Below, piece after piece: positions 47,854 to 57,088 of a stretch of DNA of 64,000 nucleotides. The stretch comes from Glycomyces tenuis DSM 44171 (GTDB lineage: Bacteria; Actinomycetota; Actinomycetes; Mycobacteriales; Micromonosporaceae), in assembly GCF_000427885.1 (NCBI RefSeq), contig NZ_ATYW01000001.1, forward strand, positions 426,699 to 490,698. The letters are read 5' to 3'. The notes beneath the pieces are model-generated. The model saw nothing but the letters and a program-made list of their open reading frames with translations. It searched no databases and was not told where the DNA came from. The position numbers were made by a program, and so were the translations under genes. The first letter of the stretch is position 1, and each line of letters starts with the position of its first letter.

Positions 47854-48272
47854 GCCGGGACCTCGCTTCCTTCCGACTTCAGGGCGCGCTTCTCGTCGAC
47901 CGCCCGCTTGGCCAGCCGGGCGACGGTCGCCTGCACGGCGAGGACGCCGAGGCCGTTGAGCGCGTGGAGGGCGATGCCGACGCCTCCGCCGACGCCCTCG
48001 GTGCCGAAGCCGTGGGCGAAGACGCTCTGCATCATGATCATGAAGGCCGACAGGGCCGTCAGCAGGACGGCCTTCCGGCCGGGCCGGGCGATGAGGGCGA
48101 AGACGACCGACAGCATGAGCCAGAGGATGAGCATGCCGCCGTTGCCCGCGTGGGCTATGAAGCGCATGATGCGCTCCCCGCCCTCCGAGACGGCGCCCCA
48201 TCCGGCGAGGCCGACTTGGAGCACGAGGAGGACGACGACGAAGCGCGTCCACCCCAGGAAGAACAGCTTCAC
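47850..48272 (-). CDS. DUF6220-like four-helix membrane protein, copy 1
   Basis: A 140-residue membrane protein. The GTG start VKLFFLGWTRFVVVLLVLQVGLAGWG is chosen because GGGAGG lies eight bases upstream; the frame is open further. Helix plan and length match the downstream copy. Such proteins are of unknown function. The conserved HAxNG/HALNG motifs in helices 2 and 4 suggest a heme- or metal-binding site, which is inference only. Confidence 0.75.
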   Translation of the reverse strand: MKLFFLGWTRFVVVLLVLQVGLAGWGAVSEGGERIMRFIAHAGNGGMLILWLMLSVVFALIARPGRKAVLLTALSAFMIMMQSVFAHGFGTEGVGGGVGIALHALNGLGVLAVQATVARLAKRAVDEKRALKSEGSEVPA

Positions 48273-48569
48273 CGCGACCGCCTCCCGCATCCGGCCGCCA
48301 GGACAGACCGAAGTGGGCAATGCTGCCGAGTGCCGGGGTCTCCGGCCGGTGAACCGATGGATCTTCGCCGTTGCATGCGGCCGAGTCTGCGGGCGCCCCC
48401 ATCCCTCCGGCATCGGCTCAGGGGAGGCAATCGGCCTACTCCTCGGGAGGTAAGGCGGGGAACGGCCGTACCTCCCGCGAGGTCACCCCCCCGGCCGGGG
48501 AGGCCGGGGGTCCGGCGGGCCGCCGGGTAGCGTGTGGTTTCCGACGACCGAGGCCGGAGGCGCGACACG

Positions 48570-49853
48570 ATGGGTGGCTATGGGTTCAACCTCGCACTGG
48601 TATTGCTGCTGGTGGTGTTGAACGCCCTGTTCGCGGGCAGCGAGATGGCGCTGGTGTCGCTGCGGGAAGGGCAGCTGCGGGCGCTGGAGCGCGAGAAGGG
48701 CGCGGGGGCGCGCACGCTCGCGCGCCTCGCGAGGGACCCGAACCGGTTCCTGGCCACCATCCAGATCGGCATCACGCTCGCCGGGTTCCTCGCCTCGGCC
48801 ACGGCCGCCGTGTCGCTGGCCGAACCGGTCGCGCCGCTGCTGGAGTTCCTCGGCGGCGCCGCCGAACCGGTCGCGGTCGCCCTGGTCACCGTCGTGCTGA
48901 CGTTCGTGACGCTGGTGTTCGGCGAGCTGGCGCCCAAGCGGCTGGCCATGCAGTACTCGCTGCGGTGGGCGCTGCTGGCCGCCAAGCCGCTCGACGTGCT
49001 GTCGACGATCTCGCGGCCGGTGGTGTGGCTGCTGAGCGTCTCGACGAACCTGGTGGTGCGCGTCTTCGGCGGCAGGTCCGAGGACGACGAGGGGCAGATG
49101 AGCCCCGAGGAGCTGCGCGAACTGGTCGCCGGGCAGCGGGCCCTGAACCCCGAGCAGCGCGAGATCATCGCCGGGGCGCTGGAGATCCACGCCCGCCGCC
49201 TGCGCGAGGTGCTGGTGCCCAGGCGCATGGTGTTCATGCTGCGCTCCGATCTGGACGTGGCCGAGGCGCGGGCCGCGCTGGCGGCGTCGGGGCACTCGCG
49301 CGCCCCGGTGACCGGCGAGGCCGGCCTGGACGACGTCGTCGGCGTGGTGCACCTGCGCGACCTGCTCGACGACGAGCGGTCGCTGGCCGAGGCGATGCGC
49401 CCGCCCGTGCTCTACCCCGAGTCGCTGCGCGTCTCCGACGCGCTCCAGCGCTTCAAGGCCGAGCACGAGCAGTTCGCGGTGGTCGTCGACGAGCACGGCG
49501 GCATCGAGGGCATCGTCACCCTCGAAGACCTCCTGGAGGAGGTCGTGGGCGAGATCTACGACGAGACCGATCGCGACCTCATGCCCATCCGCCGCCACGA
49601 GGACGGCTCGCTGACCCTGCCGGGGACCTTCCCCGTCCACGACCTGGTGGACCTGGACATCGAACTGCCCGCCATGCCCGAGGGCAACTACACCACGGTC
49701 GCGGGCCTGGTGCTGGCCGCGCTCGGCCGCCTCCCCGAGCGGACCGGCGACACCGTGCACGTCTCGGGCTGGCTCTTCGAGGTGATCGGGGTCAGGGGCA
49801 ACGCCATCACCCGCGTCCGGGCCCGCCGGGCCAACGAGCGGGACGGGTCCTGA
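48570..49853 (+). CDS. CNNM/CorC (HlyC) family transporter-like protein
   Basis: A 427-residue membrane protein. The DUF21/CNNM domain (1-190, about four helices) starts MGGYGFNLALVLLLVVLNALFAGSEMALVSLREGQLRAL. The CBS pair follows (about 205-335), including VLVPRRMVFMLRSDLDV and FAVVVDEHGGIEGIVTLEDLLEEVVGEIYDE, and the end is a CorC_HlyC domain (about 345-425). The family contributes to magnesium or cobalt transport. ATG with CGGAGGCGCGACAC upstream. TAGCGT about 35 bases upstream is the likely -10. Confidence 0.93.
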   Translation: MGGYGFNLALVLLLVVLNALFAGSEMALVSLREGQLRALEREKGAGARTLARLARDPNRFLATIQIGITLAGFLASATAAVSLAEPVAPLLEFLGGAAEPVAVALVTVVLTFVTLVFGELAPKRLAMQYSLRWALLAAKPLDVLSTISRPVVWLLSVSTNLVVRVFGGRSEDDEGQMSPEELRELVAGQRALNPEQREIIAGALEIHARRLREVLVPRRMVFMLRSDLDVAEARAALAASGHSRAPVTGEAGLDDVVGVVHLRDLLDDERSLAEAMRPPVLYPESLRVSDALQRFKAEHEQFAVVVDEHGGIEGIVTLEDLLEEVVGEIYDETDRDLMPIRRHEDGSLTLPGTFPVHDLVDLDIELPAMPEGNYTTVAGLVLAALGRLPERTGDTVHVSGWLFEVIGVRGNAITRVRARRANERDGS

Positions 49854-49964
49854 GCTCCCGCCGACCGCGCCGAGCCGCTTCGAGCGGTCCTCGGGTCCGG
49901 CTCGCCGAGCCGGATGCACTCCAGGCGAAGCATGCAATCGGGACAAATGGGTACCATGCGCTGT

Positions 49965-51149
49965 ATGACCTCGGAGGGCATGGGTCGATCAGCAGCGCCG
50001 GCGCTTCCCGTCGGCACCCGTCTGGTGCACATCGGGCCGCACAAGACCGGGACGACCGCGATTCAGGGGGCGCTGCACGGCGCCCGCGAGGAGCTGTCGA
50101 AGTACGGCACGACCGTGGCCCACAAGGAGCGCAACCCGATGCGGGCGGTGCTGGGCCTGACCGGAGAGCCGGGCATGAAGGGCGTCGGGCGGCAGGACGC
50201 GAGCGAGTGGGAGCGGCTGGTCGCCGACGTCGAGGCGGCCCGGACCGATCGGGTCGTCATCTCCAGCGAGTTCCTCGCCGATGCCGACGACGCCGCGATC
50301 AAGCAGGCGGTCGCCGACCTGGGCGGCCCGGCCGTCCACATCGCGGTGACGCTGCGCTCGCTGGCGAAGATCCTGCCGTCCCAGTGGCAGCAGTACGTCC
50401 AGAACGATCTGACGGTCGACTACCCGACCTGGCTGGACCTCATGTTCAACCGGCCCGCGCGGGAGCACCCGAACCGGAGGTTCTGGCTGCGGCACCGCCA
50501 CGGCCGGCTGGTGGAGCGGTGGGCGGCGGCGGTCGGGCCGGACCGGCTCACGGTGATCGTGCCCGACGAGTCCGACCGCGGCATGCTGCTGCGGTCCTTC
50601 GAGGAGCTGCTGGCGCTGCCGCGCGGCGTTCTGCGTCAGCGGCCCGACCAGGCGAACCGGTCGCTGACCTGGGACGAAGTGGAGCTGGTGCGCCGCTGCA
50701 ACGAGTTGCTCGCGGAGCAGAAGCTGCCTCCGGCCGCCTATTACACCTATTTCCGGAACGGCGCGGTCAAGCGCATGAAGACCGCCCGCAGGCCGGGCCC
50801 GGACGAGCCGGCCATCGCCACTCCCGGCTGGGCGCTCGACCGGACCGCCGAGCTGGGCGAGGAGACGGCCCGGCAGGTGTCGAAGCTGGGGGTCCGCGTC
50901 CTGGGCGATCTGGACCGGCTCGCCGAGCGGCCGGTCTGCGGCGAGCCGCCCGAGGAGGGCGATCCGGCGCTGGTGGAGGCGGCGGCCGAGGCGATCGTCG
51001 GAGCGGTCGACGCCGCCGCCCGCAGGCAGCCGAGCTCCAGGCTGTCGTCGCCGGTGGACGAGGCGCCCGCGAAGGAACTGGCGAAGGTCCTGGCGCGGCG
51101 GGCGTCTCGGCGCGTCTCCCGCCGGTTCAGGGCGTGGCGGAGGCGGTGA
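49965..51149 (+). CDS. Sulfotransferase-like protein
   Basis: A 394-residue cytosolic protein. HIGPHKTGTTAIQGALHGAREEL (about 23-45) is the PAPS 5'-phosphosulfate loop of sulfotransferases. A VVISSEFLADAD segment follows and ITLRSLAKILPSQW(Q) equals the 3'-phosphate motif. The C-terminal 80 residues are unlike the family and Arg/Ala-rich. A substrate is not evident; glycan or lipid sulfation is possible. TACCAT ends seven bases before the ATG (leaderless). Confidence 0.8.
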   Translation: MTSEGMGRSAAPALPVGTRLVHIGPHKTGTTAIQGALHGAREELSKYGTTVAHKERNPMRAVLGLTGEPGMKGVGRQDASEWERLVADVEAARTDRVVISSEFLADADDAAIKQAVADLGGPAVHIAVTLRSLAKILPSQWQQYVQNDLTVDYPTWLDLMFNRPAREHPNRRFWLRHRHGRLVERWAAAVGPDRLTVIVPDESDRGMLLRSFEELLALPRGVLRQRPDQANRSLTWDEVELVRRCNELLAEQKLPPAAYYTYFRNGAVKRMKTARRPGPDEPAIATPGWALDRTAELGEETARQVSKLGVRVLGDLDRLAERPVCGEPPEEGDPALVEAAAEAIVGAVDAAARRQPSSRLSSPVDEAPAKELAKVLARRASRRVSRRFRAWRRR

Positions 51150-51270
51150 GGGCGCCGCCTGGCGGCTCGCGATCGTTTTCGGAATCGCCGTTGACGACGG
51201 CCGCTCCCGTGTGCAGACTGGTCGGTCGGGACCGGCCGGTCCCGACGCTCGCCGACCAGGAGGCACTCCG

Positions 51271-51927
51271 TTGATCCCCGATCCCACGATCCTGCACCCC
51301 ATGACCGGCCAGTCGCGCGTGGTCTTCCTCAAGCCGCTGATCGAGTCCGAGAAGATCGAGGTCGGCGAGTACACCTACTACGACGACCCCGACGCGGCCA
51401 CCGAGTTCGAGGAGCGCAACGTGCTCTACGCCTACGGCCCCGAGAAGCTGCGGATCGGCAGGTACTGCGCGCTGGCCGCCGGCACCCGGTTCATCATGGC
51501 CGGGGCCGACCATCCGATGGTCGGCGTCTCGACCTTCCCGTTCGCGATCTTCGGCGGCGACTGGGCCGAGGCCACCCTCGACATCGTCATGAACGTCGAG
51601 AGCCGGGGCGACACGACCGTCGGCAACGACGTCTGGTTCGGCTACAACACGACGATCATGCCCGGCGTGACCGTCGGGGACGGCGCGATCATCGCCTCCG
51701 GGGCGGTCGTCACCGCTGACGTCTCGCCGTACGCGATCGTCGGCGGCAACCCCGCCAAGACGATCCGGCGGCGCTTCGACGACGCCGACGTCGAGCGGCT
51801 GCTGCGGGCCGCGTGGTGGGACTGGCCGGTCGAGCTGGTCACCGAGCACGCCCGCACGATCATGGCCGGCTCCCCGGCCGACATCGCGGCCGTGGCCGCC
51901 GACCACGGCCTGGAGCGCGCCGTCTGA
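51271..51927 (+). CDS. CatB/Vat-type acetyltransferase (left-handed beta helix)
   Basis: A 218-residue hexapeptide-repeat acetyltransferase of the Vat/CatB group, known for acetylating streptogramin A or chloramphenicol. TTG start with AGGAGG seven bases upstream, giving LIPDPTILHPMTGQSRVVFLKPLIESEKIEVGEYTYYDDPD. The active His is in MAGADHPMVGVSTFPFAIFGGDW, and NDVWFGYNTTIMPGVTVGDGAIIASGAVVTADVSPYAIVGGNPAKTIRRRF is the helix-closing segment. The family contains many non-resistance enzymes, so resistance is not established. An ATG at 51301 would lose ten residues. Confidence 0.9.
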   Translation: MIPDPTILHPMTGQSRVVFLKPLIESEKIEVGEYTYYDDPDAATEFEERNVLYAYGPEKLRIGRYCALAAGTRFIMAGADHPMVGVSTFPFAIFGGDWAEATLDIVMNVESRGDTTVGNDVWFGYNTTIMPGVTVGDGAIIASGAVVTADVSPYAIVGGNPAKTIRRRFDDADVERLLRAAWWDWPVELVTEHARTIMAGSPADIAAVAADHGLERAV

Positions 51928-51946
51928 GCCGCGTCCGCGGGCCGTT

Positions 51947-52960
51947 CTAGGAGACGGCCGCCGTGGATTCGCGCACGATGAGCTGGGTCGCCAGCTCCTC
52001 GCGCGGCGCGTCGCCCGGCGGTTCGGCCATGATCCGCAGCAGCATCCGCATCGCGGCCTCGCCCATCTCGGCGATCGGCTGGCGCACCGTGGTCAGAGCC
52101 GGGCGCAGCCACTGCGCCTCGGGCAGGTCGTCGAAGCCGACGACGCTGACGTCCTCGGGGATGGCCAGGCCCAGCGACTCGGCGGCGTCGTAGACCCCGA
52201 CCGCCATGTGGTCCGAGCAGGCGAAGACCGCCGTCGGCGCCGCCGGTCCCTTGAGGAGCCCGGCCGCCGCGTCGGCGGCGCTCGAACGCCGCCAGTCGGT
52301 GTGCACGACCCGCTCCTCGGGCAGTTCGATCCCGGCCTGCGAGGCGCCCGAGCGAAAGCCGTCCATGCGGGCCTGGCTGTAGAGGTGCCTGCGCCTGCCG
52401 CCGATCACGGCAAGGCGCTCGTGGCCGAGCGCGGCGAAGTGCTCGGCGGCGGCGCGGCCGCCGTCCCAGTTGGCGGCTCCGACGCTCGCGACCGTGCTCG
52501 GCGGCTGCGTCACCGGGTCGAGCAGGACCACCGGGACTCCGGCGGCGGTGAGCGTCGCGAGCTGCTCGGCGGTCGCGTCGACCAGCGTCAGCACGGCGCC
52601 GCGCAGTCCTCGTTCGAGCAGCCGGGTCAGCCACGCCCCGTCCGGGCCGCGCGCGACGGAGACGACGATGTCCACCCCGGCCGCCGTGGCGGCGCGCTCG
52701 ACGCCGCTGAGCGCCCGGTTCGCCCATGCGCCCTCGACGCCGCTGAGCACCAGGTCCACCAGGGCCGGGCGGTCGGTCCGCGGCACCGCGCCCCGGCCGG
52801 AGCGCCCCCGGTAGTCGAGCTCGGCGACGGCTCGCATGACGCGGGAGCGGGTCTCGACCGAGACGTCAGATCGTCCACTGAGGACTTTCGAGGCCGTCGG
52901 CACCGTCGTGCCCGCCGCCTCGGCCACGTCGGCGAGCGTCGTCCGTCGACCGTTCCGCAT
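51947..52960 (-). CDS. LacI-family repressor
   Basis: A 337-residue LacI regulator. HTH: RRTTLADVAEAAGTTVPTASKVLSGRSDVSVETRSRVMRAVAEL (about 5-48), then a periplasmic-binding-like sugar domain. A TAGGAT box (reverse strand, 52967-52972) lies six bases before its ATG. Two matching 14-bp operators lie in the region divergent to thuA, so it probably represses that operon until a sugar is bound. Confidence 0.93.
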   Translation of the reverse strand: MRNGRRTTLADVAEAAGTTVPTASKVLSGRSDVSVETRSRVMRAVAELDYRGRSGRGAVPRTDRPALVDLVLSGVEGAWANRALSGVERAATAAGVDIVVSVARGPDGAWLTRLLERGLRGAVLTLVDATAEQLATLTAAGVPVVLLDPVTQPPSTVASVGAANWDGGRAAAEHFAALGHERLAVIGGRRRHLYSQARMDGFRSGASQAGIELPEERVVHTDWRRSSAADAAAGLLKGPAAPTAVFACSDHMAVGVYDAAESLGLAIPEDVSVVGFDDLPEAQWLRPALTTVRQPIAEMGEAAMRMLLRIMAEPPGDAPREELATQLIVRESTAAVS

Positions 52961-52985
52961 GGGCCGATCCTATCTGGAAGACTAA

Positions 52986-52999
52986 AAGTTGCGCAACTT
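52986..52999. promoter_or_regulatory. LacI operator 1
   Basis: AAGTTGCGCAACTT, a perfect 14-base palindrome with a central CG step, 26 bases before the lacI start. Confidence 0.8.
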
Positions 53000-53070
53000 C
53001 GCTTGAGAATGATGCTTGCCACCTGTGGAAAGCGCTGAAATAATGTACAGCGAAACCACGACCAGTGCAG

Positions 53071-53084
53071 AATTTGCGCAACTT
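53071..53084. promoter_or_regulatory. LacI operator 2
   Basis: AATTTGCGCAACTT, differing from operator 1 by one base, ten bases before the thuA ATG. The 85-base spacing would allow looping, about eight turns of DNA. Confidence 0.75.
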
Positions 53085-53094
53085 TGGAGCGAAC

Positions 53095-53802
53095 ATGCCA
53101 ACAGCAGGGAACCAGCGCGCGCTCGTCGTGCGCGGCGGATGGGACGGCCACCAGCCCGTCGAGGCCACCGACTCGTTCCTCCCCTTCCTCGCCGAGCACG
53201 GCTACGAGACGCGCGTCGAGGACACCACCGCCGTCTACGCCGACGCCGGCTACATGGCGACGGTCGACCTCGTCGTCCAGACCAACACCATGAACAAGAT
53301 CGACGCCGACGAGCTGCGCGGCCTCATCACCGCGGTCGAGAACGGCACCGGCATGGCCGGGTGGCACGGCGGCATCGCCGACTCCTACCGCGACAGCTCC
53401 GACTACCTCCAGTTCATCGGCGGCCAGTTCGCGACCCACCCCACCAGGGCCCCGCGCGAAGAGCTCAAGGGCGAGGCCGCCGACTGCTTCGTGCGCTACA
53501 CCGTCAACATCGTCCCCGAGCGGGCCGACCACCCGATCGTCCAGGGCATCGAGGACTTCGAGCTCGACACCGAGCAGTACTGGGTCCTCTCCGACGAGTA
53601 CAACGACGTCCTCGCGACCACCACCATCCCCGTCACCGACTACCACCCGTGGCACCGCCCGGTCACCTGCCCGGCCGTGTGGACCCGCCTGTGGGGCCAG
53701 GGCCGGATCTTCGTCGCCACGCCCGGCCACGACATGGGCGTGCTCGCCGACCCGAACGTCCGCACCATCATCGAGAGGGGCATCCTGTGGGCCAGCCGCT
53801 GA
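53095..53802 (+). CDS. ThuA-like sugar-catabolic protein
   Basis: A 235-residue ThuA-domain protein, RALVVRGGWDGHQPVEATDSFLPFLAEHGYETRVED, with GMAGWHGGIADSYRDSSDYLQFIGGQF (the WHGG motif) and a His-rich TDYHPWHRPVTCPAVWTR. The fold is class I glutamine amidotransferase-like. ThuA proteins are linked to keto-sugar (trehalose-type) use together with a Gfo/Idh/MocA oxidoreductase, here the next gene. The ATG is set by GGAG seven bases upstream. Confidence 0.88.
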   Translation: MPTAGNQRALVVRGGWDGHQPVEATDSFLPFLAEHGYETRVEDTTAVYADAGYMATVDLVVQTNTMNKIDADELRGLITAVENGTGMAGWHGGIADSYRDSSDYLQFIGGQFATHPTRAPREELKGEAADCFVRYTVNIVPERADHPIVQGIEDFELDTEQYWVLSDEYNDVLATTTIPVTDYHPWHRPVTCPAVWTRLWGQGRIFVATPGHDMGVLADPNVRTIIERGILWASR

Positions 53803-54869
53803 GGATCGGCGTCGTCGGCCTCGGAGCGATCTCCGGCGCCTACCTGTCCACGTTCGAACGGCTCGACGCGGTGCGCCCGGTCGCCGTCGCCGATCTCGAC
53901 GAGGCCCGCGCGAAGGCCGTCGCCAAGGAGCGGGGCCTGCGCGCCCTCACCGTCGACGAGCTCGTCGCCGACCCCGAGGTCGAGCTCGTCCTCAACCTCA
54001 CCGTCCCCGCCGCGCACGCCGAGATCGCGCTCAAGGCCATCGCGGCGGGCAAGCACGTCTACGGCGAGAAGCCGCTCGCGGCGACGCTCGACGAGGCCCG
54101 CGCCGTCGTCGAGGCGGGCCGCCTGGCGGGCGTCCGCGTCGGCTGCGCGCCCGACACCGTCCTGGGCACCGGCGTGCAGACCGCCCGCAAGGCCGTCGAC
54201 GACGGCCTGATCGGCGCCCCGGTCGCCGCCACCGCCACGATGGTCACGCCCGGCCACGAGCGCTGGCACCCCGACCCCGATTTCTACTACCGGCCGGGCG
54301 GCGGGCCGCTGTTGGACATGGGCCCGTACTACGTGACCGCGCTGGTCACCCTCCTCGGGCCGGTCGCCTCGGTCGTCGGCGCCGCCAGCCGCACCCGGAC
54401 GACGCGCACCATCGGATCGGGCCCCCGCGCGGGCGAGGTCATCCCCGTCGAGATCGACACGCACGTGACCGGCGTCCTCCGCCACGAGTCCGGCGCGCTC
54501 TCGACGCTCGTGATGAGCTTCGACTCGGTCGCCACCCGGGCCTCCAACATCGAGGTCCACGGACAGGCCGGCTCGCTCGTCGTCCCCGACCCGAACCGCT
54601 TCGACGGCGAGGTCCGGATCCACCCGCTCGACGGCGAGTGGGAGGCGCTGCCGCCGAGCGCCGGATACCGCGACGCGGCGCGCGGCTACGGGATCGCCGA
54701 TCTCGCCGCCGCCGGGGCCCGCGTCCCGGCCCGCGCGAACGGCGAGCTGGCCTACCACGTCCTCGACGTCATGAGCTCGCTGCTCGACGCCGCCGAGGGC
54801 GGCGCCGCCGTCGAAGTGGCGAGCACCTGCGAGCGGCCCGCGGCCGTCCCGCTCTCGGACTTGACCTAG
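53787..54869 (+). CDS. Gfo/Idh/MocA-family oxidoreductase
   Basis: A 360-residue NAD(P)-dependent sugar dehydrogenase: [37 protein letters not shown] is the Rossmann start; [21 protein letters not shown] contains the catalytic EKP Lys. The C-terminal domain ends in AVPLSDL. The GTG start overlaps thuA by 16 bases and has GAGAGGGG upstream. Works with ThuA on an oxidised sugar intermediate; the actual sugar is unknown. Confidence 0.93.
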   Translation: MGQPLRIGVVGLGAISGAYLSTFERLDAVRPVAVADLDEARAKAVAKERGLRALTVDELVADPEVELVLNLTVPAAHAEIALKAIAAGKHVYGEKPLAATLDEARAVVEAGRLAGVRVGCAPDTVLGTGVQTARKAVDDGLIGAPVAATATMVTPGHERWHPDPDFYYRPGGGPLLDMGPYYVTALVTLLGPVASVVGAASRTRTTRTIGSGPRAGEVIPVEIDTHVTGVLRHESGALSTLVMSFDSVATRASNIEVHGQAGSLVVPDPNRFDGEVRIHPLDGEWEALPPSAGYRDAARGYGIADLAAAGARVPARANGELAYHVLDVMSSLLDAAEGGAAVEVASTCERPAAVPLSDLT

Positions 54870-55852
54870 TCGAAGGCCTCGGCGGTCAACTCGACCGAGC
54901 GGACGCGGTCGGCGAGCTCCTCGGCGTGGTGGGCGGTGATCAGCTCGTCGGCGCCCGTCGAGGAGGCGAACTCCTCCAGGTAGGCGCGGACCTCGCCGGG
55001 GCCGCCGACGGCGGTGTACTCGGTCATGGCCGAGAGCTGCCGCCCGTTCGGCGAGGCGAGGAAGGCGTCGATCTCGGCGTCGGTGAAGTCCCGCCCGCCC
55101 TGGCCGCGCGAGACGAAGGCGCGCGTCCGGTTGCGGTACGAGACCTCCTTCTGCGCCTCGGCCGCGCCGCGGTCCTCGGCCGCGAACACGTTCACCCCGG
55201 CGATCAGGTACGGCTCGGCCAGCTGCTCGGACGGCTCGAAGCCCTCGCGGTAGGCGGCCGCCGCCTCGTGGAGGTGGGTCGGCGCGAAGTGGGACGCGAA
55301 GGCGTACGGCAGGCCGAGCCTGGCGGCCAGCTGCGCCCCGAACAGGGAGGAGCCGAGGATGTACAGCGGCACCGCGCCTTCGGCGGTCGGCACGGCCTGC
55401 ACGCCCGGCACCCGCGACTCGCCGCTCAGGTAGCCCTGGAGCTCCAGCACGTCCTGCGGGAACGAGTCCGCCGAGGAGGCGTCCCGCCGGATGGCGAGCA
55501 TGGTGGCCCGGTCGGTGCCCGGCGCGCGCCCCAGGCCGAGGTCGATCCGGCCGGGGAAGAGCGTCTCCAGCGTCCCGAACTGCTCGGCGATGACCAGCGG
55601 CGAGTGGTTGGGCAGCATGATCCCGCCCGCGCCGAGCCTGATGGTCTCGGTGTGCTCGGCGACGTGGCCGATGACCACGCTCGTCGCGCTCGATGCGATG
55701 GTCGGCATGTTGTGGTGCTCGGCGTACCAGACCCGCCGGTAGCCGCCGCGCTCGGCGGCGCGGGCGAGCTCGACGCTCGCCGCGAAGCTGTCGCGCGCGG
55801 ACCGGCCCGGCGCGATCGGCGCCAGGTCGAGGATCGAGAGGGCGACGGGCAT
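54866..55852 (-). CDS. LLM-class flavin-dependent oxidoreductase
   Basis: A 328-residue luciferase-like monooxygenase: [109 protein letters not shown]. The AEHHNMP and LPNHSPL motifs are typical of the MsnO8-type subgroup, which acts on various substrates with FMNH2. Converges on the oxidoreductase gene with a 4-base overlap of ends. Confidence 0.93.
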   Translation of the reverse strand: MPVALSILDLAPIAPGRSARDSFAASVELARAAERGGYRRVWYAEHHNMPTIASSATSVVIGHVAEHTETIRLGAGGIMLPNHSPLVIAEQFGTLETLFPGRIDLGLGRAPGTDRATMLAIRRDASSADSFPQDVLELQGYLSGESRVPGVQAVPTAEGAVPLYILGSSLFGAQLAARLGLPYAFASHFAPTHLHEAAAAYREGFEPSEQLAEPYLIAGVNVFAAEDRGAAEAQKEVSYRNRTRAFVSRGQGGRDFTDAEIDAFLASPNGRQLSAMTEYTAVGGPGEVRAYLEEFASSTGADELITAHHAEELADRVRSVELTAEAFD

Positions 55853-56026
55853 GTGGGCCGCCTTTCTACGCAGATCGCGGTGGAGCGCCCCGGCGGCGGC
55901 GCGGAGGCGCGCCCTGTTGCGCCGGTGGCGGATCCACCGGCGGTGTTCCGAAGCTATCCCGCCGCGTCGCGAGCGGCACCATGACCCTGGTCACGGGCCC
56001 ATGGCGCCGCTCTGCGGCGGGCCCGG

Positions 56027-56959
56027 TCAGGGGACCAGCACGGTCTTGCCGGGGAGCCGCCCGGAGACCGCCGCGTCGTGGACCTCGGCCAGCTCCGACA
56101 GCGGCCTGCGCTCGGCGACGTGGATCCGCAGCTCGCCGCGGTCGACGTCGGCCACCAGCTCGGCGAGCCGGGCGGCGTCGCCGCGGACGAAGACCTGCGC
56201 CGTCCGCACCCCGCGCCCGGGCTCCTCGGGGCCGGGGCCGGTGGTGCTGACGAAGGCCCCGCCGTCGGCGACCAGGTCCGCCAGGCGCGCGGTCGCCTCG
56301 GGGTCGGTGCGCACCAGGTTCAGCACGGCGTCGAAGCGCCGCCCCGCGAGCGCCTCCGTCACCGGCGTCGCGGTGTGGTCGACGATCTCGTCCGCGCCGT
56401 AGGAGCGGAGCCGCTCGGCGCTGCGTTCACTGGCCGTCGCGGTCACGCTCGCTCCCGCCCGCGCCGCGAGCTGGACCGCGTAGCCGCCGACGGCGCCTCC
56501 GGCGCCGTTGATCAGGATGCTCTGGCCCGCTTCGAGTTCCGCGTGCTCGAACAGCGACTCGCGGGCGGTCAGCGCCACCGACGGCAGCGCCGCGGCGTCC
56601 ACGAGGTCGACCTCGCGCGGAGCGGCGGCCAGCAGCTCGGCGGACGCGGCGACGTACTCGGCGGCCCCGCCCGGCGCGGTGGCCGGCAGGAAGGCGACGA
56701 CCCGGTCGCCGAGGCTCCAGCCGCTCACGCCCTCGCCGAGTTCGACGACGACGCCGGAGACGTCGTAGTTCGGGATGTGCGGGAACGCGACCGGGAACAC
56801 CTCCCGCATCAGGCCCGCGCGGATCGCCAGGTCCAGCGGGCTGAACGCGCTGGCGGCCACCTCGATCACCACCTGTCCCGCCGCCGCTTCCGGGCGCTCG
56901 GCCTCTTCGTGGACCAGGACGTCGCTGTCGCCGTAGGAGTGGTAACGAACTGCCTTCAT
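56027..56959 (-). CDS. Zinc-type alcohol dehydrogenase-like NADPH:quinone oxidoreductase
   Basis: A 310-residue medium-chain reductase without zinc ligands: MKAVRYHSYGDSDVLVHEEAERPEAAAGQVVIEVAASAFSPLDLAIRAG, the quinone oxidoreductase start, then ILINGAGGAVGGYAVQLAARAGASVTATAS, the NADPH-binding loop. ATG with GAGGAGGAATC. A divergent MarR gene with three operators lies upstream, so it is probably inducible by quinones or electrophiles. Confidence 0.93.
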   Translation of the reverse strand: MKAVRYHSYGDSDVLVHEEAERPEAAAGQVVIEVAASAFSPLDLAIRAGLMREVFPVAFPHIPNYDVSGVVVELGEGVSGWSLGDRVVAFLPATAPGGAAEYVAASAELLAAAPREVDLVDAAALPSVALTARESLFEHAELEAGQSILINGAGGAVGGYAVQLAARAGASVTATASERSAERLRSYGADEIVDHTATPVTEALAGRRFDAVLNLVRTDPEATARLADLVADGGAFVSTTGPGPEEPGRGVRTAQVFVRGDAARLAELVADVDRGELRIHVAERRPLSELAEVHDAAVSGRLPGKTVLVP

Positions 56960-56976
56960 GATTCCTCCTCTATTTT

Positions 56977-56992
56977 GCTTCGAATTTGAAGC
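56977..56992. promoter_or_regulatory. MarR operator A
   Basis: GCTTCGAATTTGAAGC, palindromic with one mismatch, 18 bases before the oxidoreductase start. Confidence 0.75.
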
Positions 56993-57010
56993 ATGAGGCG
57001 AGCATATATG

Positions 57011-57024
57011 CTTCGAATTCGAAG
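57011..57024. promoter_or_regulatory. MarR operator B
   Basis: CTTCGAATTCGAAG, a perfect 14-base palindrome. Confidence 0.8.
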
Positions 57025-57059
57025 TTCCAGTGCTCGCGCGGTGACGCTCGACACAATGC

Positions 57060-57071
57060 TTCGAATTCGAA
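57060..57071. promoter_or_regulatory. MarR operator C
   Basis: TTCGAATTCGAA, a perfect 12-base palindrome, just before the marR -10 box TAGGAT (57077-57082). Confidence 0.8.
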
Positions 57072-57088
57072 ACAGGTAGGATTCGGGG

